Below, in pieces: positions 8,698 through 17,689 of a stretch of DNA of 64,000 nucleotides (positions are counted from its first letter, which is position 1; the number at the start of each line of letters is the position of its first letter). The notes beneath the pieces were generated by a model. It did no database searches, was not told the DNA's origin, and worked only from the letters and a program-made list of their open reading frames with translations. Source of the DNA: JAHEDH01 sp963745865 (lineage in GTDB: Bacteria; Actinomycetota; Acidimicrobiia; Spongiisociales; ZC4RG35); contig CAVUYZ010000002.1 in the NCBI GenBank assembly GCA_963745865.1, positions 434,001-498,000 on the forward strand, read 5' to 3'. The position numbers and the translations under genes were made by a program.

Positions 8698-9989
8698 GGG
8701 TGCTCGTCCTCGGCGCTGCTGTCTCGGGAATCGCCGCCGCCCGCCTCTCGTCACGGCTCGGCCATCGCGTGTCCGTGTACGACCGTGACCCCGGTGCCGC
8801 AGCCGGGGTGATCGCCAACGGGATCGCCGCGCTGGTCGGGGAGTGGGACACCGGCTATCTCGACGGTGTCGATCTGGTGGTTGCCAGTCCGGGGTTCCCC
8901 GAGCGCTCGGCGCCGATCACCGAGGCCTACGAGGCGGGAGTGACCGTGGAGAGCGAGATCGAGTTCGCGTGGCGACACCTCGAACTGCCAACGGTGGGGG
9001 TGACCGGAACGAACGGAAAGACCACCGTCACCGGACTCGTCGCCGAGATGCTCAGAGAGAGCGGCTTCGACGCGCTCGAGGCCGGCAACATCGGGCATCC
9101 ACTGTCGGACGTCCACGGCACATCCACCCAGGTCGTCGCAGTCGAGGTGTCGAGCTTCCAACTCCAACTGTGCCGCACCTTCCGCCCCGATGCCGCGGTG
9201 ATCACCAACATCGCCGCCGACCATCTCGACTGGCACGGCTCGGTCACCGCATACCGATCGGCCAAAGCCCGGATCGGCATGAACCAGACCGAACATGACG
9301 TGATCGTCTACCCGAAGGACGAGCAGGCGGCGGAGGAGGCAGCGGCCCACAGCAGCGCTCGATCGATCGCCGTTCCGGTCGGAGGAGTCGACAGCGGATT
9401 CGGCATCGATGCCGGGCGCCTCCATCTCGGGGGAGCGACCGTCGAGATCGAGGACATGCGCACCGCCGAGCCCCCGTTCTTGATGGACATCGCTCTGGCA
9501 GCGGCTGCCGCCGGCTCCGTTGGTGGATCGCCCGAAGCGGCGGCCACCGTGGCACTCGCATTCGAGCCCGGCGCCCATCGCAGGCGCCGGGTGCTCACTC
9601 ACGCCGGAGTCGACTACATCGACGACTCAAAGGCGACGAATCCGCACGCGGCAATCTCCGCGATCGACTCCTACGACTCGGTGATACTGATCGCAGGCGG
9701 GCTCGCCAAAGGCCTCGACATCGCCGAGATCGTGCGAAGGCCCTCGATCCGGGCTGCATTCGTCATGGGGGAGTCGGCCGAGGTGCTGGCGGCGAGCGCC
9801 CCGGACCGCACCGAGATCGTTGGATCGATGGACGATGCCGTTCGTCGTGCTGTTGCCGTAGCCAGGGAGGGTGACGTCGTCCTGTTGTCGCCGGGAGGGG
9901 CCAGCTTCGACATGTTCTCGTCGTACGGCGAGCGGGGCGACAGGTTCGCCGAGGCGGTCGTGGCACATACCAAGGGGAGTCGTCCATGA
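8694..9989 (+). CDS. murD: UDP-MurNAc-L-alanine:D-glutamate ligase MurD
   Basis: Cytoplasmic ligase adding D-glutamate to UDP-MurNAc-L-alanine; 431 aa. The N-terminal Rossmann-like domain opens VLVLGAAVSGIAAARL. The ATP-binding loop is GVTGTNGKTTV, followed by GNIGHPL, VEVSSFQLQ and NIAADHLDWHGS, all typical of MurD. The C-terminal domain contains DSKATNPHA and LLSPGGASFDMFSSYGERG. It begins within the last four bases of mraY and overlaps ftsW by four bases. No unusual features were seen. Confidence 0.95.
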   Translation: MRVLVLGAAVSGIAAARLSSRLGHRVSVYDRDPGAAAGVIANGIAALVGEWDTGYLDGVDLVVASPGFPERSAPITEAYEAGVTVESEIEFAWRHLELPTVGVTGTNGKTTVTGLVAEMLRESGFDALEAGNIGHPLSDVHGTSTQVVAVEVSSFQLQLCRTFRPDAAVITNIAADHLDWHGSVTAYRSAKARIGMNQTEHDVIVYPKDEQAAEEAAAHSSARSIAVPVGGVDSGFGIDAGRLHLGGATVEIEDMRTAEPPFLMDIALAAAAAGSVGGSPEAAATVALAFEPGAHRRRRVLTHAGVDYIDDSKATNPHAAISAIDSYDSVILIAGGLAKGLDIAEIVRRPSIRAAFVMGESAEVLAASAPDRTEIVGSMDDAVRRAVAVAREGDVVLLSPGGASFDMFSSYGERGDRFAEAVVAHTKGSRP

Positions 9990-11167
9990 GCTCGAACACG
10001 GCGAAAGTGACATCGATCACCGCCAAGCGAACGGCGGCCAGACAACGCGCCGAGCAGTCCGTGGCCAACACGAGAGCCGCAACCACGCTCTTCGCCGTCG
10101 TGGCCGCGCTGTTGGTGATCGGCGTGACGGCAACCATGTCGGCGTCGTCGGCGGTTGCGATCGAGCTGCAATCCGATCGACTGTTCTTCTTCAAACGCCA
10201 ACTCGTCGGGATCGGCCTCGGTGTCGTGGCGATGGCCGTGGCATCCCGCGTCCCGTACACCCTCTACCGGAAGTTCGCTGCTCCGCTGTTCGTGGGGACG
10301 CTGGCGTCGCTCGTCGCAGTGCTTGCCATCGGGACGGGCGCCAACGGCGCGACCCGCTGGATCGCGATCGGCCCGATCACCATTCAGCCCTCCGAGATCG
10401 CCAAGTTCTCGGTGATCGTCGCGCTCGCCGCGGTTCTCGAGAAGAAGCACCGGCTGCTGGGAGAGTTCGGGCACTTCGTCGCTCCGGTACTCGCCATCGT
10501 CGGGACGGTCGGATTGCTGATCATGCTCCAACCCGATCTCGGGACGACGATCGTGATCGCCGCAGCGGCGCTCGGCGTCATCATGGCGTCGTCAACGCCG
10601 TTCAGGTTCGTGCTCTACAGCGGGGGCGCTGCGGTGGGTCTGGCGACGCTGTTCGCATTCACCGCCGACTATCGACTCGCTCGCATCACCGGGTTCCGGA
10701 ACCCGTGGGCAGACGTGCAGGGGAGCGGGTGGCAACTCGTCCAGTCCTATCTCGCTCTCGGATCGGGTGGCGTGACCGGCGTCGGTCTCGGAGCGAGCCG
10801 GGCCCGATGGTTCTACCTCCCCAACGCCCACACCGACTTCATCTTCGCCATCATCGGTGAGGAGACCGGATTCATCGGCGGCATCGTCGTCATGTTCCTG
10901 TTTCTGCTGCTCGCCGCCGCCGGCTGGGCGATCGCCAATCGGGCGATCGATCCGTTCGGCCGGATGCTCGCCACCGGGATCACGGTCTGGCTCAGCTTCC
11001 AGGCGGTGGTCAACATCGGCGGTGTCCTCGGTGTCCTGCCGATCACCGGCATCACCCTGCCCTTCGTGTCATACGGGAGCACCGCCGTTGCCGTGTCGAT
11101 GGGCGCCATCGGGGTGCTGGCAAACATCGCATACAGCGGTGGTTCCAGGACCCGCGCCCGCTCGTGA
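9986..11167 (+). CDS. ftsW: Lipid II polymerase FtsW (SEDS family)
   Basis: SEDS glycosyltransferase that polymerises lipid II at the septum together with FtsI; 393 aa with about ten membrane helices after a 25-residue basic tail. Diagnostic stretches are NGATRWIAIGPITIQPSEIAK, read in two halves (NGATRWIAIGP and ITIQPSEIAK), the extracellular loop GSGWQLVQSYLALGSGG, LPNAHTDFIFAIIGEE with the catalytic-region aspartate, and LPITGITLPFVSYGST near the C-terminus. Because it lies between murD and murG, I call it FtsW rather than RodA. ATGA overlap with murD and GTGA overlap with murG. Confidence 0.94.
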   Translation: MSSNTAKVTSITAKRTAARQRAEQSVANTRAATTLFAVVAALLVIGVTATMSASSAVAIELQSDRLFFFKRQLVGIGLGVVAMAVASRVPYTLYRKFAAPLFVGTLASLVAVLAIGTGANGATRWIAIGPITIQPSEIAKFSVIVALAAVLEKKHRLLGEFGHFVAPVLAIVGTVGLLIMLQPDLGTTIVIAAAALGVIMASSTPFRFVLYSGGAAVGLATLFAFTADYRLARITGFRNPWADVQGSGWQLVQSYLALGSGGVTGVGLGASRARWFYLPNAHTDFIFAIIGEETGFIGGIVVMFLFLLLAAAGWAIANRAIDPFGRMLATGITVWLSFQAVVNIGGVLGVLPITGITLPFVSYGSTAVAVSMGAIGVLANIAYSGGSRTRARS

Positions 11168-12228
11168 GCTACGCCATTGCCGCAGCCGGCACCGGCGGGC
11201 ACGTCTTCCCGGGGCTCGCCGTCGGGGAAGCGCTGGTGCACGCCGGTATCGACCGGTCCGATGTGGTCTTCATCGGCGGATCCCGCCTCGAGTCGGAGGT
11301 CTATCCAGCGAACGGGTTTCCCTTCGTCGGTGTTGAACTCGCCGGCTTGCAGCGCCGGCTGACCGTTGAGAACCTCAGGATCCCGCTGGTCGTCGGGCGG
11401 GCGATCTCCTCGATCGCGACGGCGTTGCGTGAACGAGCGGTTGGCGCCCTGCTCGGACTCGGCGGGTATGTCACCGTTCCCGCAGGTCTTGCCGCCAGAC
11501 GGACGGGCATCCCCTTCGCCGTGTCGGAGCAGAATGCCCACGCCGGTCTGGCGAACAGGCTGATGTCGCGGCTCGCCGCCGAGTCGTTCGGCTCGTTTCC
11601 ACACACCACGGGGATGCCGGGAGCCACCTGGGTCGGCAATCCGGTGCGCGCCTCCGTCCTCGACCGGGTCGACCGCTCCGTCGCTCGCTCGAAGTACGGT
11701 CTCGCCGATGCCGGCCTGGTCGTCGGCGCCTTCGGTGGATCCCTCGGCGCCGGGGCGATCAACGAGGCGATCGAGGCCAGTGTCGAGGTGCTCGGCGAGC
11801 ACTCGATCTCGGTGCTGCACATCGTCGGTGAGCGAAACCGGGACCTGGTTTCCCGGGCGGATGCGCACCGCAACTGGGTCGTGGTTCCCTTCGAGGACCG
11901 GATGCAGGATTTCTACTCGGCGTGTGATCTGGTCGTGGCGCGTTCGGGGGGCGCGGTCGCCGAACTGCTGGCGACCGGCACTCCGTCAGTCCTCGTCCCG
12001 GGGGCTTTCGGGTCCGGTGGTCATCAGGATGCCAACGCCAGGTATCTCGCAGAGGCGGGAGCCGCCGTCGTGGTCGCCCAGGAGCGTCTGGACGGGCTCG
12101 CGGCGACGGTGGTCGATCTGGTGGAGGACGCCGCCCGTCTCGCAGGAATGGCGGAGGCAGCCGGGACGCTGGCGAAACCGGACGCAGCTGCGATCATTGC
12201 CGGGGAGTTGAGGTCCATGCATGGTTGA
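11164..12228 (+). CDS. murG: Lipid II synthase MurG (GlcNAc transferase)
   Basis: Peripheral membrane glycosyltransferase adding GlcNAc to lipid I to form lipid II; 354 aa. The N-terminal glycine loop AAAGTGGHVFPGLAVGEAL and the second loop FGGSLGAGAINEAI are the two GT28 signatures. The donor-binding block VARSGGAVAELLATGTPSVLVPG is intact. GTG 11164 overlaps the ftsW stop as GTGA and gives the normal N-terminus. The acceptor-side SEQNAHAGLANRL motif is also present. Confidence 0.95.
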   Translation: MSYAIAAAGTGGHVFPGLAVGEALVHAGIDRSDVVFIGGSRLESEVYPANGFPFVGVELAGLQRRLTVENLRIPLVVGRAISSIATALRERAVGALLGLGGYVTVPAGLAARRTGIPFAVSEQNAHAGLANRLMSRLAAESFGSFPHTTGMPGATWVGNPVRASVLDRVDRSVARSKYGLADAGLVVGAFGGSLGAGAINEAIEASVEVLGEHSISVLHIVGERNRDLVSRADAHRNWVVVPFEDRMQDFYSACDLVVARSGGAVAELLATGTPSVLVPGAFGSGGHQDANARYLAEAGAAVVVAQERLDGLAATVVDLVEDAARLAGMAEAAGTLAKPDAAAIIAGELRSMHG

Positions 12229-13585
12229 TTTCGCACAGGTAGATCGGATCCACCTGGTCGGGGCAGGGGGAGCGGGGATGAACGCCCTCGCCAAACTGCT
12301 GTCGGGTCTCGGCCGAACCGTCTCGGGCTCCGACCTCCGCCCGTCCGAGGCGCTCACCCGGCTCACCGAGATCGGAATCGACGCGTGGCCCGGTCATCGT
12401 GGCGATGCGATCGCCGGTGTCGATCTGGTCGTTGCGTCGTCGGCCGTTCCCGATGCGGACGCCGAGCTCCGCGCCGCCGAGGCGGCAGGGGTCCCGGTAT
12501 GGCGTCGTCCCGAACTGCTCGAGGCGATCACGTCGGAGATCCCGACCATTGGAGTGACGGGGACACACGGGAAGACCTCGACCACGGCGATGATGATCAA
12601 TGCGCTCCGGGCGGCCGGTCGCGATCCGTCGTTCGTGGTGGGCGGCGAGGTGATCGAGCTCAGAACCAATGCTCACGCCGGGACCGAGAACCTGCTGGTC
12701 CTGGAGATCGACGAGGCCTTCGGGACCTTCGAGCAGGTCCATGCCACCGGTCTGGTCCTCACGAACGTCGAGCCGGAGCATCTCGATCACTTCAAGACGG
12801 CGGCAGCGATGGAGGAAGCATTCACCCGTGTCGTCCGGGCGGTCGACGGTCCGGTTGTCGCCTGTCTCGATGATCCCGGTGCGGCGCGCATCGCCGACCG
12901 GGCCGAGACGATCACCTACGGCGTGACGGACGGCGCGGACTGGCACATGTCCGATGTCGAGTCGGGTGCGGAGATGGTGACGTTCTCGTTGTCGGGCCCC
13001 GAAGGATCGGTTGACGTGAGGGTCGGCAAGCCCGGCGTTCACATGGCCAGGAATGCGGCGGGAGCACTGGCTCTGCTCTCGACGCTCGGGGTGGATCTCG
13101 GTGCGGCATCCGCCGGACTGGCGCGGTTCGAGGGTGTGCGGCGCCGGTTCGAGCACCGCGGTCAGGTGGCAGGTGTCACGTTGATCGACGACTACGCACA
13201 CCACCCGACCGAGGTCGCCGCAACGCTGCGAGCTGCGAGGGCGAGGCGTGCCGGTCGGCTGGTGGCGGTGTTCCAGCCCCACCTCTACTCCCGGACCGAG
13301 CTGTTGCACCGCGAGTTCGGATCGGCGCTCGCACTGGCCGATGTCGTGGTGGTCGCCGATGTCTACGGAGCCCGGGAGGATCCTCTGCCTGGCGTGTCCG
13401 GGGCGCTGGTTGCCGACGCTGCCACCCGGGCCGGCGCACCCTCGGTCACCTATGTCGCTCACCGGGCCGACCTGGCCGCTGCGGTCGCCGAGTTGGTCGA
13501 GCCGGGCGACGACGTCGTGACCATGGGGGCCGGCGATGTCACCTTGCTCGCCGGTGAGCTCGTCGCCCTGATCTCCCGGACATGA
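12221..13585 (+). CDS. murC: UDP-MurNAc:L-alanine ligase MurC
   Basis: First Mur ligase, adding L-alanine to UDP-MurNAc; 454 aa. The nucleotide-sugar domain starts IHLVGAGGAGMNALAKLL. The P-loop GVTGTHGKTSTTAM, with the TH rather than TN that distinguishes MurC, is followed by EIDEAFGTFEQ and NVEPEHLDHF. The C-terminal domain contains IDDYAHHPTEVAATL and FQPHLYSRTELL. It overlaps the end of murG by 8 bases and its stop overlaps murB as ATGA. Length and motifs are normal. Confidence 0.95.
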   Translation: MVDFAQVDRIHLVGAGGAGMNALAKLLSGLGRTVSGSDLRPSEALTRLTEIGIDAWPGHRGDAIAGVDLVVASSAVPDADAELRAAEAAGVPVWRRPELLEAITSEIPTIGVTGTHGKTSTTAMMINALRAAGRDPSFVVGGEVIELRTNAHAGTENLLVLEIDEAFGTFEQVHATGLVLTNVEPEHLDHFKTAAAMEEAFTRVVRAVDGPVVACLDDPGAARIADRAETITYGVTDGADWHMSDVESGAEMVTFSLSGPEGSVDVRVGKPGVHMARNAAGALALLSTLGVDLGAASAGLARFEGVRRRFEHRGQVAGVTLIDDYAHHPTEVAATLRAARARRAGRLVAVFQPHLYSRTELLHREFGSALALADVVVVADVYGAREDPLPGVSGALVADAATRAGAPSVTYVAHRADLAAAVAELVEPGDDVVTMGAGDVTLLAGELVALISRT

Positions 13586-14475
13586 CGTCGCTCGCTGCTC
13601 TCGCAGCCTCGGGGATCGTGTCGGAGTCCGTCTCGATCGGTTCGCTCACGACGTATCGCCTGGGGGGACCGGCCCGGTACTTCATCGAGATCACCGACCG
13701 TGACACCCTCGACGCGGTGATCGATGCCGTCGACAGCGAGCCGATTCTGATCCTCGGGAGAGGAAGCAATCTCGTCATCTCCGATCGGGGATTCGAGGGT
13801 CTGGTCGTGCGATTGGCCGGAGAGTTCGAGCAGATCGACGTCGTCGGCCAGCGGGTGATCGCCGGAGCGGCGGTCTGGCTGCCCGCATTGGCGCGAGAGA
13901 CGGTGTCCCACGGTCTCAGGGGGCTCGAGTTCTTCGTGGGTATCCCGGGCTCCGTGGGCGGCGCGGTTCGTCAGAATGCCGGTGGTCACGGCAGCGAGAC
14001 CCGTGAATGGCTGATCGAAGCCGAGCTGATGTCGCTGCGATCGGGAGAGACGTCGACCGCCGCTCCAGACGATCTCGACATGTCGTATCGGCACAGTTCG
14101 GTTGGCCCTGACGATCTCGTCGTTTCAGCGACGTTCCGCACGATCCGCGGCGACGTCGAGGAGGGCCGCCAACTGATCGCCTCGATCATCAGATGGAGGA
14201 AGGACCATCAGCCTCCGGCGGTCTACAACGCGGGAAGTGTCTTCCGGAACCCGCCTGACGACTCGGCCGGTCGGATCATCGACTCGCTCGGTTTGAAGGG
14301 CTTCTCGATCGGCGGTGTGCGGGTGTCCGAGAAGCATGCCAACTTCTTCGTGGCCGCGCCGGACGCCACGGCTGCCGACCTCTATCGGCTGGTGTCGGCT
14401 GTCAGCTCCAGAGTGCGTGCAGAGACCGGGGTGGCGCTCGTGCCCGAGATCCAGTTCGTCGGCGACTTCGACTGA
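13582..14475 (+). CDS. murB: UDP-N-acetylenolpyruvoylglucosamine reductase MurB
   Basis: FAD-dependent reductase converting UDP-GlcNAc-enolpyruvate to UDP-MurNAc; 297 aa. FAD-binding blocks are LILGRGSNLVISDRGFEG and FFVGIPGSVGGAVRQNAGGHG, read in two parts. The catalytic serine lies in NAGSVFRNP and the catalytic glutamate in LVPEIQFVG at the C-terminus. Its place between murC and ftsQ is typical of several bacterial phyla, while many mycobacteria keep murB elsewhere. It overlaps murC by 4 bases and joins ftsQ through TGATG. Confidence 0.95.
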   Translation: MTSLAALAASGIVSESVSIGSLTTYRLGGPARYFIEITDRDTLDAVIDAVDSEPILILGRGSNLVISDRGFEGLVVRLAGEFEQIDVVGQRVIAGAAVWLPALARETVSHGLRGLEFFVGIPGSVGGAVRQNAGGHGSETREWLIEAELMSLRSGETSTAAPDDLDMSYRHSSVGPDDLVVSATFRTIRGDVEEGRQLIASIIRWRKDHQPPAVYNAGSVFRNPPDDSAGRIIDSLGLKGFSIGGVRVSEKHANFFVAAPDATAADLYRLVSAVSSRVRAETGVALVPEIQFVGDFD

Positions 14476-15224
14476 TGGACGACCGTTTCGCAGAGCGACG
14501 AGAGGCGGTTGCCGAGGCGAGGGCCAGGCGCTCGCTCCGGCGAACCCTCCGCGTCCTGCTGATCGCCGCGGTCGTGGCCGGACTCGTCTATCTGGTGCAG
14601 TCACCGGTTCTGTCGGTGGACGAGATCCAGGTCGACGGGGTGTCCCGCAGCGACACCCTGGCGACCCTGGGGAGCTTCGGTATCGCTCTTGGCGAGCCGC
14701 TCGCCTATCTCGACATCGCCGAGGCGAGGCAGGCGATCGCCGACGACCCGTGGGTCCAGTCGGTCGATCTGCAGCGTTCCTGGCCGACCACGGTTCGGGT
14801 CTCGATCGAGGAGCGGCGCCCGGTTGCGATCGCCGATGGCGCCATGGTGTCGGTGGATGGCGTGATCCTCCCCGGTGCCGTCGACCCGGATCTTCCCTCG
14901 ATCGTGTTCGACGTCAGTGCCGTCGACGGCCGTTACACCGAGGTGGAGGTGCTCGGCGCTCTCGAGTTCCTGGAGGCACTCGGTGCGGACGGCGCCGGGT
15001 CGGCGATCGGGCCGGGGGAGGACGGGTTGGTGGCACTGGTCGGTGGGTATCGGGTGCGTCTCGGTCGTCCGGTGGACATGGCGCAGAAGGCGAGGGCGCT
15101 CATCTCCGTCCTCGCCCAGAGTCCGCCCGAGGGCTCCGAGATCACGTTGCTCGCCCCGCAACGTCCGGCGGTTCTGCCACCCGGAACCACTCCCACCGAC
15201 TCTCAACCCGAAGTCGAGGGTTGA
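14475..15224 (+). CDS. ftsQ: Cell division protein FtsQ (DivIB)
   Basis: Bitopic divisome scaffold, 249 aa. A basic 25-residue tail is followed by one helix (VLLIAAVVAGLVYLVQSPVL) and then a POTRA domain beginning VDEIQVDGVSRSDTLATL, with DDPWVQSVDLQRSWPTTVRVSIEERRP read as two adjacent blocks. The pattern of POTRA plus FtsQ-beta domain is complete. The C-terminal 30 residues are Pro/Thr-rich. Its stop codon sits inside an 11-bp perfect hairpin. The start shares a base with the murB stop (TGATG). Confidence 0.9.
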   Translation: MDDRFAERREAVAEARARRSLRRTLRVLLIAAVVAGLVYLVQSPVLSVDEIQVDGVSRSDTLATLGSFGIALGEPLAYLDIAEARQAIADDPWVQSVDLQRSWPTTVRVSIEERRPVAIADGAMVSVDGVILPGAVDPDLPSIVFDVSAVDGRYTEVEVLGALEFLEALGADGAGSAIGPGEDGLVALVGGYRVRLGRPVDMAQKARALISVLAQSPPEGSEITLLAPQRPAVLPPGTTPTDSQPEVEG

Positions 15225-15238
15225 GAGCAACCCTCGAC
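15213..15238 (+). terminator. 11-bp hairpin across the ftsQ stop codon
   Basis: GTCGAGGGTTG (15213-15223) and CAACCCTCGAC (15228-15238) form a perfect stem with the loop AGAG. The TGA of ftsQ is 15222-15224, within the stem and loop. No T-run follows, so this is either a U-less actinobacterial-type terminator or an mRNA stabiliser or processing site that separates murE-ftsQ from ftsZ expression. A second, weaker repeat ACCCTG/CAGGGT (15256-15261, 15279-15284) follows. Confidence 0.5.
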
Positions 15239-15291
15239 CTGAGTGTCACCCTACGACCCTGAAGCTCTAGTCGAACCACAGGGTTTCGGAC

Positions 15292-15318
15292 TTTACGGGA
15301 GGGCCGTCGATGTGTAAG
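15292..15318 (+). promoter_or_regulatory. ftsZ: Weak candidate promoter for ftsZ
   Basis: TTTACG (15292-15297) and TGTAAG (15313-15318) are spaced by 15 bases in the 155-base gap before ftsZ. The -10 has 4 of 6 matches and the spacing is short, so this is tentative. A dedicated ftsZ promoter here would agree with the hairpin at the end of ftsQ. Confidence 0.25.
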
Positions 15319-15379
15319 AGTGGTGAGAACACATGGTGATTCGACGTCCCGTCGCGGGCGCGACGAGAGGACAGGAACG

Positions 15380-16414
15380 ATGGCAATGCAAATGGGATCA
15401 GGCGGATATCTGGCCGTGATCAAGGTCGTGGGTGTCGGCGGCGGTGGCGTCAACGCCATCAACCGCATGATCGAGGCGGGGGTCAGAGGGGTCGAGTTCA
15501 TTGCGCTCAACACCGATGCCCAGGCGCTGCTCATGTCTGACGCCGACGTCAAACTCGACATCGGACGCGAGATCACCAGAGGCCTCGGAGCGGGAGCCAA
15601 CCCCGAGATCGGCCGGGCGGCAGCGGAAGCGCATCGCGCCGAACTCGAGGAGGTCCTCAAGGGGGCAGACATGGTCTTCATCACCGCCGGGGAGGGCGGA
15701 GGCACCGGTACCGGCGGAGCGCCGATCGTTGCCGAGGTCGCCAAGAGCCTCGGAGCCCTCACCGTCGGCACCGTCACCCGCCCATTCGGCTTCGAGGGCC
15801 GGCGCAGGGCGGTACATGCCGAGCAGGGCATCCAGTCACTGAGGGATGCCGTCGACACCTTGATCGTCATCCCCAACGATCGGCTGCTCGAAGTCGGCGA
15901 TCCCAAAGCGCCGATGATCGAGACCTTCCGCCTCGCCGACGAGATCCTCATGAACGGGGTCGCCGGAATCACCGACCTCATCACGACCCCCGGATTGATC
16001 AACGTCGACTTCGCCGACGTCAAGACCGTCATGTCGAACGCCGGATCGGCCGTCATGGGAATCGGACGGGCGTCCGGGGACGAGCGCGCCATGCAGGCGG
16101 CCTCCCGAGCGATCTCCTCACCGATGCTCGAGACCTCGATGGACGGGGCGAAGGGCGTGCTGCTCTCGGTATCGGGTCCGTCCGACATGACCCTGCAAGA
16201 GGCGACCACTGCCGCCAAGGTGGTCGCGGAGAGCGCCGATCCCGAGGCCGACATCATCTTCGGCGCGATCATCGACGACGATCTCGGTGAGGAGATGCGG
16301 GTGACGGTGATCGCTGCAGGGTTCGAGAAGCGACGTGGCGGCTCGTCGGGATCGGGGCCTCGTCGTCCCGACGATGGCGGAGGAATGGACATTCCCTCGT
16401 TCGTCCAGGGGTGA
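15380..16414 (+). CDS. ftsZ: Cell division GTPase FtsZ
   Basis: Tubulin-like GTPase that forms the Z ring; 344 aa from ATG 15380, which has GAGGACAGGA just upstream. GTP-binding motifs are GVGGGGVNAINRMIEAG, the tubulin signature AGEGGGTGTGGAPI and NVDFADVKTVM with the T7-loop region. The C-terminal conserved peptide DIPSFVQG matches the partner-binding tail (compare DIPxFL). The linker between the GTPase core and that tail is only about 20 residues, so the protein is shorter than the roughly 380 aa of E. coli or mycobacterial FtsZ. GTGA overlap with pgeF. Confidence 0.96.
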   Translation: MAMQMGSGGYLAVIKVVGVGGGGVNAINRMIEAGVRGVEFIALNTDAQALLMSDADVKLDIGREITRGLGAGANPEIGRAAAEAHRAELEEVLKGADMVFITAGEGGGTGTGGAPIVAEVAKSLGALTVGTVTRPFGFEGRRRAVHAEQGIQSLRDAVDTLIVIPNDRLLEVGDPKAPMIETFRLADEILMNGVAGITDLITTPGLINVDFADVKTVMSNAGSAVMGIGRASGDERAMQAASRAISSPMLETSMDGAKGVLLSVSGPSDMTLQEATTAAKVVAESADPEADIIFGAIIDDDLGEEMRVTVIAAGFEKRRGGSSGSGPRRPDDGGGMDIPSFVQG

Positions 16415-17037
16415 CGCCTCAGGTGGGAGTGGCATTCACGACGGCATCGGACGGCGACGTCAGGGTCGACACGGTCGCCCGGGCGTCGGTGTCATCGACG
16501 CTGGGCATGTCGGAGCGCTGGGCGACGGTCAGTCAGGTTCACGGCGATCGACTCCTGGTCGTGGATCATCCGGGGGCCGCAGGCGAAGCAGACGCCATCC
16601 TGACCACCGCCCCTGGTCTTCCGGTGGCCGTGTTCACTGCCGACTGCATCGGGGTGGTCGTCGAAGGCGATGGCGCGGTTGGCGTGGCACACGCCGGATG
16701 GCGCGGGGCCAGAGCCGGCGTCGTCGACCGTCTCGTCGACGGGTTCACGTCGGTCGGGGTCGAACCACGGACGGCGACCCTCGGACCCCACATTCGGTCG
16801 TGTTGCTTCGAGGTCGGACCAGAGGTGGCAGGTGAGTTCGGGGACCACGTTGGGGAGACCACCTGGGGGACCCCGTCGGTCGATCTCGCTGGCTACCTCA
16901 CGTCGAGGCTCGTCGGGTTGGACGTGGCCGACTTCGGGGTGTGCACGATGTGCGGCGAGGACGGCTTCTCCCATCGACGGGATGCGACGCCGTCCCGCAT
17001 GGCGGCCGTCGGCTGGCTGGAGGAGGACCGCCCATGA
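16411..17037 (+). CDS. pgeF: Peptidoglycan editing factor PgeF (YfiH/YlmD, multicopper-oxidase-fold)
   Basis: Member of the DUF152/laccase-domain family, in which PgeF removes misincorporated L-serine from peptidoglycan precursors and relatives act on purine nucleosides; 208 aa. Conserved zinc or copper ligands and blocks are SQVHGDRLLVV, VFTADCIGVVV, VGVAHAGWRGARAG, LGPHIRSCCFEVG, and the C-terminal CTMCGEDGFSHRRD. GTG 16411 overlaps the ftsZ stop as GTGA. The cluster order ftsZ-pgeF-yggS-sepF is common in Gram-positive bacteria. Which of the two biochemical roles applies cannot be told from sequence. Confidence 0.85.
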   Translation: MTPQVGVAFTTASDGDVRVDTVARASVSSTLGMSERWATVSQVHGDRLLVVDHPGAAGEADAILTTAPGLPVAVFTADCIGVVVEGDGAVGVAHAGWRGARAGVVDRLVDGFTSVGVEPRTATLGPHIRSCCFEVGPEVAGEFGDHVGETTWGTPSVDLAGYLTSRLVGLDVADFGVCTMCGEDGFSHRRDATPSRMAAVGWLEEDRP

Positions 17038-17681
17038 GTCTGGCGTCGGTCACCGATCGGGCACAGGAGGCGATGTCGTCTGCGGGTCGCCCCGCCGAGG
17101 AGCTCACGATCCTGGCAGTGTCGAAGGGTCACGAAACGGCCGAGATCGCCGCGCTCTACGACCGCGGGCATCGTGACTTCGGTGAGAATCGGGCGCAGGA
17201 GCTCCGGGACAAGGTGCCGGAGCTGCCGGATGACATTCGCTGGCACTTCGTCGGGCCGCTGCAATCCAACAAGGCGAGGATCGTCAGGCCCGCGGTGGTG
17301 GCACTCCATTCGATGGACCGGCTGAGTCTCGCGACTGCGTGGATGAAAGGCTCCGGCCGTCCACCCGCCTGCTATCTCCAGATCAACATCGGCCGCGAGG
17401 ACCAGAAGTCGGGTGTGCTGCCCGAAGATGCCGCGTCGACGGCCGAGCGCCTGGCGGCGATGGGGGTGCCGATCATCGGGCTCATGGCGATTCCCCCGCT
17501 GGCAGACGACCCCGAGCAGAGTCGGCCGCATTTTGCGGCGCTGCGCGAGCTGAGGGATGATCTGTCAGCGGATCACCCCGGAGTCTCCGGGCTGTCGATG
17601 GGGATGTCGAACGATTTCGAGGTCGCGATCGCGGAGGGTGCCACGGTGATTCGCGTGGGCCGGGCTATCTTTCAGGACTGA
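17034..17681 (+). CDS. PLP homeostasis protein YggS/PLPBP
   Basis: Pyridoxal-phosphate-binding TIM-barrel protein of the YggS family, involved in PLP and amino-acid homeostasis; 215 aa. The PLP lysine sits in ILAVSKGHE. Other blocks are FGENRAQEL, WHFVGPLQSNKARI, QINIGREDQKSGV, GLMAIPP and LSMGMSNDFEVAIAEGAT, with the phosphate-binding VIRVGRAIF at the end. The start at ATG 17034 overlaps the pgeF stop and has a strong GGAGGAGG ribosome site. Context between pgeF and sepF is typical. Confidence 0.92.
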   Translation: MSLASVTDRAQEAMSSAGRPAEELTILAVSKGHETAEIAALYDRGHRDFGENRAQELRDKVPELPDDIRWHFVGPLQSNKARIVRPAVVALHSMDRLSLATAWMKGSGRPPACYLQINIGREDQKSGVLPEDAASTAERLAAMGVPIIGLMAIPPLADDPEQSRPHFAALRELRDDLSADHPGVSGLSMGMSNDFEVAIAEGATVIRVGRAIFQD

Positions 17682-17689
17682 GGTTTCAC

